NCBI GenBank assembly: GCA_036674765.1
Contig: JARVKI010000019.1
Span: 310,001 to 374,000 of the forward strand
DNA: 64,000 bases
From: Seiridium cupressi
Lineage: Eukaryota > Ascomycota > Sordariomycetes > Amphisphaeriales > Sporocadaceae
Reading direction: 5' to 3'
The notes under the pieces were generated by a model. The model ran no database searches and was not told the origin of the DNA. It worked only from the letters and a program-made list of their open reading frames with translations. The translations under genes were made by a program, and so were the position numbers. This document shows positions 60,805 to 64,000 of the stretch, piece by piece; the first letter of the stretch is position 1, and each line of letters begins with the position of its first letter.

Positions 60805-63136
60805 AACATCGGCAGTAATGCCGCTGCCGATTCAGAGCTGGCTGCGCTGGAACAAGTCCTTCGCGAAAGATATAATTACCGCACCGAAAGATGGAACATA
60901 CCAGCAGTCTCCACCGCGAGCGTCAAGTTGGGCGTTCGGATGCAGGCGTTCCTCGAACAGCAGGCGCCGGATCATCTGTTGATCGTATATTATTCTGGTT
61001 ATGCTTACGCTGGTGTGGACAACCAGCTCTTTTGGGCAAGGTGAGGCTCCCGAAGCTTGGCCTAGAATTCTCTTTCTGATCAGACGCAGCAACTCGACTG
61101 AAGCTGCTGCGAAGTTGAAGTGGAATGGATTTCGATGTCTGTTCGACGAAGCACTGTCTGACATGCTCTTCTTACTGGACGCCTGCGCTTTTAGAGAGGC
61201 CACACCTGCCGGTAACGGCGGGAGCTTGAAGCAAATAGTTGCTGCGAATGGACCCGAAAAATCTGCCCGAGAGTTCCAGGGGAGATCGTTCACGGCCTTG
61301 CTCACAGATGCGTTCGTGAGGTTAAGCGCAGGGCGGCCCTTCACTGCAGAACATTTATGGCACGAGGTTGCATATCATCGCCAACAAGAACTGCTACAAA
61401 ATTCTGGACTAACCAACGGCGCATCCAAGGGAATTTCACTAGCTGACAAGCTGCCGTTTATACAGACCTTCAGCCGTGGTAAAAGCCAGGCTCTCAGCCT
61501 GGCACCTCTAACAACCCGCCTAGAACCCTCTACACAGGCCGACGGAGAGGTGCATCCAGCGGAATCCCTTCAAGAAGAACACAATTTGCCCCCTCACTCT
61601 GCAGCCGGCTTGACATTTGAGGAGCCGAGAGTGCTGGTATGCACCACGTTTGTGGGGGAGGCGAGTCCGGACATGTCGTCGTTCAACCAGTGGCTCCACA
61701 ACACCCCTGGCATAGCAACGAAAATCGTTGTTGAGGGCATGTTCCTCGGGCCACCCACGATGCTTCTCATCTCGATGCCGGTACCCGTCTGGAACGTTGT
61801 GCAGCACGACAAAGTCTGCTGCTTCCTCGGTTATATCACTTCCAAGAATTTGACACATCTCTACAAGCGACTGATTGGATCTGTTTATCCTGCCAAGGTG
61901 CCGGCGGAGGATGACCGCATACTTCTGGAAGCGCGGGAGGCCGCCGCCTCTACAACACCCATCATGCACAGACATGAGTACAGTCATGGAGAGTCAAGCC
62001 ACGTACCCAGACTACCAGAAACACCAATTCGTCCTGATGGCACCGGTCGGATGGACCCCATGAGCCTCAGCCAACCTTCTTTACCTGGTGGCAACCCGTT
62101 CACCGGCTCCACGCCCATCATTACTGTCGCCAAGCAAGCGGATGTCGAGGACTCCGCAGAAATGCAGGAAGCAGCCGAGCAACTCAAAGCGTTAAGCCAT
62201 GTCCGGCACTTGAGCGATGAGGCTGCGTCTGCACATGGCAATTCCTCTCTGATGGAGCTCACGCCAGATGTAAAACATGACGATGGCACCTCGCACGAGG
62301 CAAACGAATCTGGGTTTGATGAAGCCCGGCAAAATACTCCGTCTGCCAAACCGAAACCACGTCGGTCACTTGCGAAGGTCACGCCAAAGCAAGAGACGCG
62401 ATGCGATCTCTGTAGTCATGCACCTTTTAAAGATTCGTCATCGCTACGGAAGCATATTGCAGCCGCACATACTCGCCCATTTCCGTGTGCATTTGCCTTC
62501 GCCGGTTGTACGAGTACGTTTGGCTCTAAGAACGAATGGAAAAGGCATATCGCCTCACAACATCTGTGCCTCACGTACTATCGATGCTCTAGTTGTCCGC
62601 AGAGTAGTGTTGAGGGCAAGGGAAATGAGTTCAATCGGAAGGATCTCTTTACCCAACATCTACGACGAATGCATGCACCTTTTGCCATCAAGAAGGCGCT
62701 TGCGAAAGGTGATGGCAAATTGCAGGTGGAGTGGGAAACACACGTGAAAGAGATGCAAACATCCTGCCTCATAACGCGGCGGCAGCCACCGCAACGATCC
62801 GCCTGTCCTAAGCCAGACTGCGCGAGCGTCTTTGAGGGTCCTACATCCTGGGACGAATGGACCGAGCATGTTGGCAGGCATATGGAGAAAGGCGAGGCTG
62901 CTAGGCTCGGCGTTGACCGTCTTCTGGCAAAATGGGCCCTGGAAGAAGGTGTCATTGAGCGGAAAGAGGATGGCGAATATCGGCTATGCAGCGGGCCAGG
63001 TTCGGGTGCAGAAAAAGAGTCCAATCATAAGAACAATGGTGCGGGCAATCACTCGGACGCGAATTCCCGGGACTCGGAAGACAACATCGTAGTTGCAGTA
63101 ACTCCGGTGGTAGACACGATGGACGTGGACGGGTGA
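60430..63136 (+). CDS. Pseudo-caspase-like domain plus C2H2 zinc-finger protein
   Basis: Exons 60430-60513, 60571-61040 and 61084-63136 give 868 residues. The joins (PPHET/APQPQHYPVQEAAQ and FWAR/SNSTEAAAK) keep frame. A basic PAAKKRRL patch near the N-terminus looks like a nuclear signal. Residues about 60-270 follow a peptidase C14/caspase-like layout: HLLIVYYSGYAYAG where a His-Gly pair is expected, and LFLLDACAF where the catalytic Cys lies. The His is Tyr here while the Cys is kept, so protease activity is doubtful. A fungal module follows (RVLVCTTFVGEASPDMSSFN...VCCFLGYITSKNL). C2H2-type fingers come at about residues 625-720: CDLCSHAPFKDSSSLRKHIAAAH, CAFAFAGCTSTFGSKNEWKRH, RCSSC...FTQHLRRMH. 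A further C-H finger (CPKPDCASVFEG...H) lies near residue 770. An Asp/Glu hexanucleotide repeat is encoded at about 60773-60804. Proteins with this combination exist in fungi; their role is unknown, perhaps regulation or programmed cell death (inference). Confidence 0.8.
60773..60804 (+). repeat. GAGGAC repeat encoding an Asp-Glu run
   Basis: About five tandem GAGGAC units inside exon 2 of the zinc-finger gene, giving an acidic (DE)n tract in a loop of the caspase-like region. Confidence 0.85.
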
Positions 63137-64000
63137 TACACGAAAGGGAACAATAGTCGATGCGCTGAATCGCGGTGGGCAGTCGGAAATCGCAAGCGCT
63201 CCAATAGAATCGGATGCGGCATCACTGTGTAACTGGTTGCCGGGCCAAGTCTCGGACGAGGCTACCAGGCGTCAGCCGAGTCGAGGCGAGCCCCGCGACC
63301 AGGAAACATGAGGTAGATGGACAAGACTATGCGCCCCGGGAAGAGGCATTCTGCGGTCGGAAGAATTCTGGCCGCAAGGACGGGGTTATCTCTCACACGA
63401 CACAGCATAACAGGAAACAAAAGGGCGAACAACATTTTTATGACAATGCTATGATGGATGCGATATGACCTCTTGTTTCTTTTGTCGCAGACTACTATAG
63501 GCTACGATGTATGAGTATACCACCTCCAGTTCACAGCTTGGTATCTGAAGTTACGGAGTGGAGACAAAATACAGGAAACCGAAAATTTCATTGTCTTTCG
63601 CGTGCGGTACATCGCAAAGCCACGGCCCGCTGCGGGTGGCCCATCCATTATGACCAAGGCTCACGGTGCACAATAGCGCTGGATGACAATACGAGCCGGC
63701 GGTGCCGGGGATTTGCAGCCCGGCGTATCCTCTAATGTACGGCGAATAGCCAATCCTTGCCCATAACTGCACCCCACAAGTGTCAGGCGCGGGACGAGCG
63801 GTTCCTTGCTTTTGCGCGCACCGCCGAATGCGACGCTGCCCTACCCAAACTGTTCAACCTCCCCCATGCTAGCAAAGTGTGCTGTTACAGCGAGGGACTC
63901 CCACATGACAGCCCAGGAAGGAGTGATTTAAACATGCGGGGTCGTTTGTCCACGAATTAACTAGATAACAGAGATGGGCTAAAGAGTAGGGTGCCATGAT
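63137..64000. other. Right-edge stretch without a supportable gene
   Basis: It holds the 3' region of the zinc-finger gene and sequence beyond it. Only short frames without motifs are present. A gene beginning outside the window cannot be excluded. Confidence 0.45.

Noticed and set aside
1..64000. CRISPR arrays, bacterial operons, rRNA genes
   Set aside because: The gene structure is eukaryotic with spliceosomal introns; no regularly spaced repeats or rRNA sequence was seen.

Overview
The window is nuclear DNA from a filamentous ascomycete (Pezizomycotina, most likely Sordariomycetes). The evidence is short GT-AG introns of about 50-80 nt with CTRAY-type branch sites, a Zn2Cys6 regulator, a DUF3405 glycosyltransferase-like protein, a methyltransferase/RING/SNF2 giant protein and several fungal MFS transporters. 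The species call is inference. Genes are well spaced, and about half of the window has no gene I can support. Exon boundaries were worked out by hand. For every multi-exon model the spliced length is a multiple of three and the family motifs read through the junctions.

Layout. 1-9.6 kb: one DUF3405 type II membrane protein (minus), then about 5 kb without genes that holds a GGTC microsatellite and a clear 45-bp inverted repeat. 9.6-18.9 kb: a DHA1-type drug/anion transporter (minus), ribosomal protein eL42 (plus) and a 2H-family RNA/cyclic-nucleotide phosphodiesterase (minus). 18.9-26.3 kb: a 2.4-kilo-residue cytosine DNA methyltransferase fused to RING and SNF2 ATPase domains (DNMT5/Rad8 class). 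26.6-33 kb: a ureidoglycolate lyase (minus) and three poorly known small or low-complexity proteins (plus). 34.5-41 kb: a DHA2/TRI12-like MFS transporter and a high-affinity-type glucose transporter (both plus). 41.4-51.2 kb: three genes in tandem on the minus strand, encoding a patatin-like protein, a Zn2Cys6 regulator and an intracellular lipoxygenase. This is a plausible lipid-oxidation (oxylipin) neighbourhood, although linkage is the only evidence. 52.9-56 kb: a decayed amidase and a fragment resembling a FunK1-type kinase N-terminus, marking a degenerate stretch. 57.4-64 kb: a second sugar porter and a protein with a degraded caspase-like domain and C-terminal C2H2 fingers (both plus).

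No gene set here clearly forms an undescribed system. The items most worth checking are the DNMT5/Rad8-type protein, the lipoxygenase/regulator/patatin set with its predicted myristoylated lipoxygenase and a patatin lacking serine at the usual nucleophile position, the pseudo-caspase zinc-finger protein, and the inverted repeat at 7330-7564. Several genes carry apparent introns whose length is a multiple of three and which contain no stop, so naive ORF calling over-extends their proteins.
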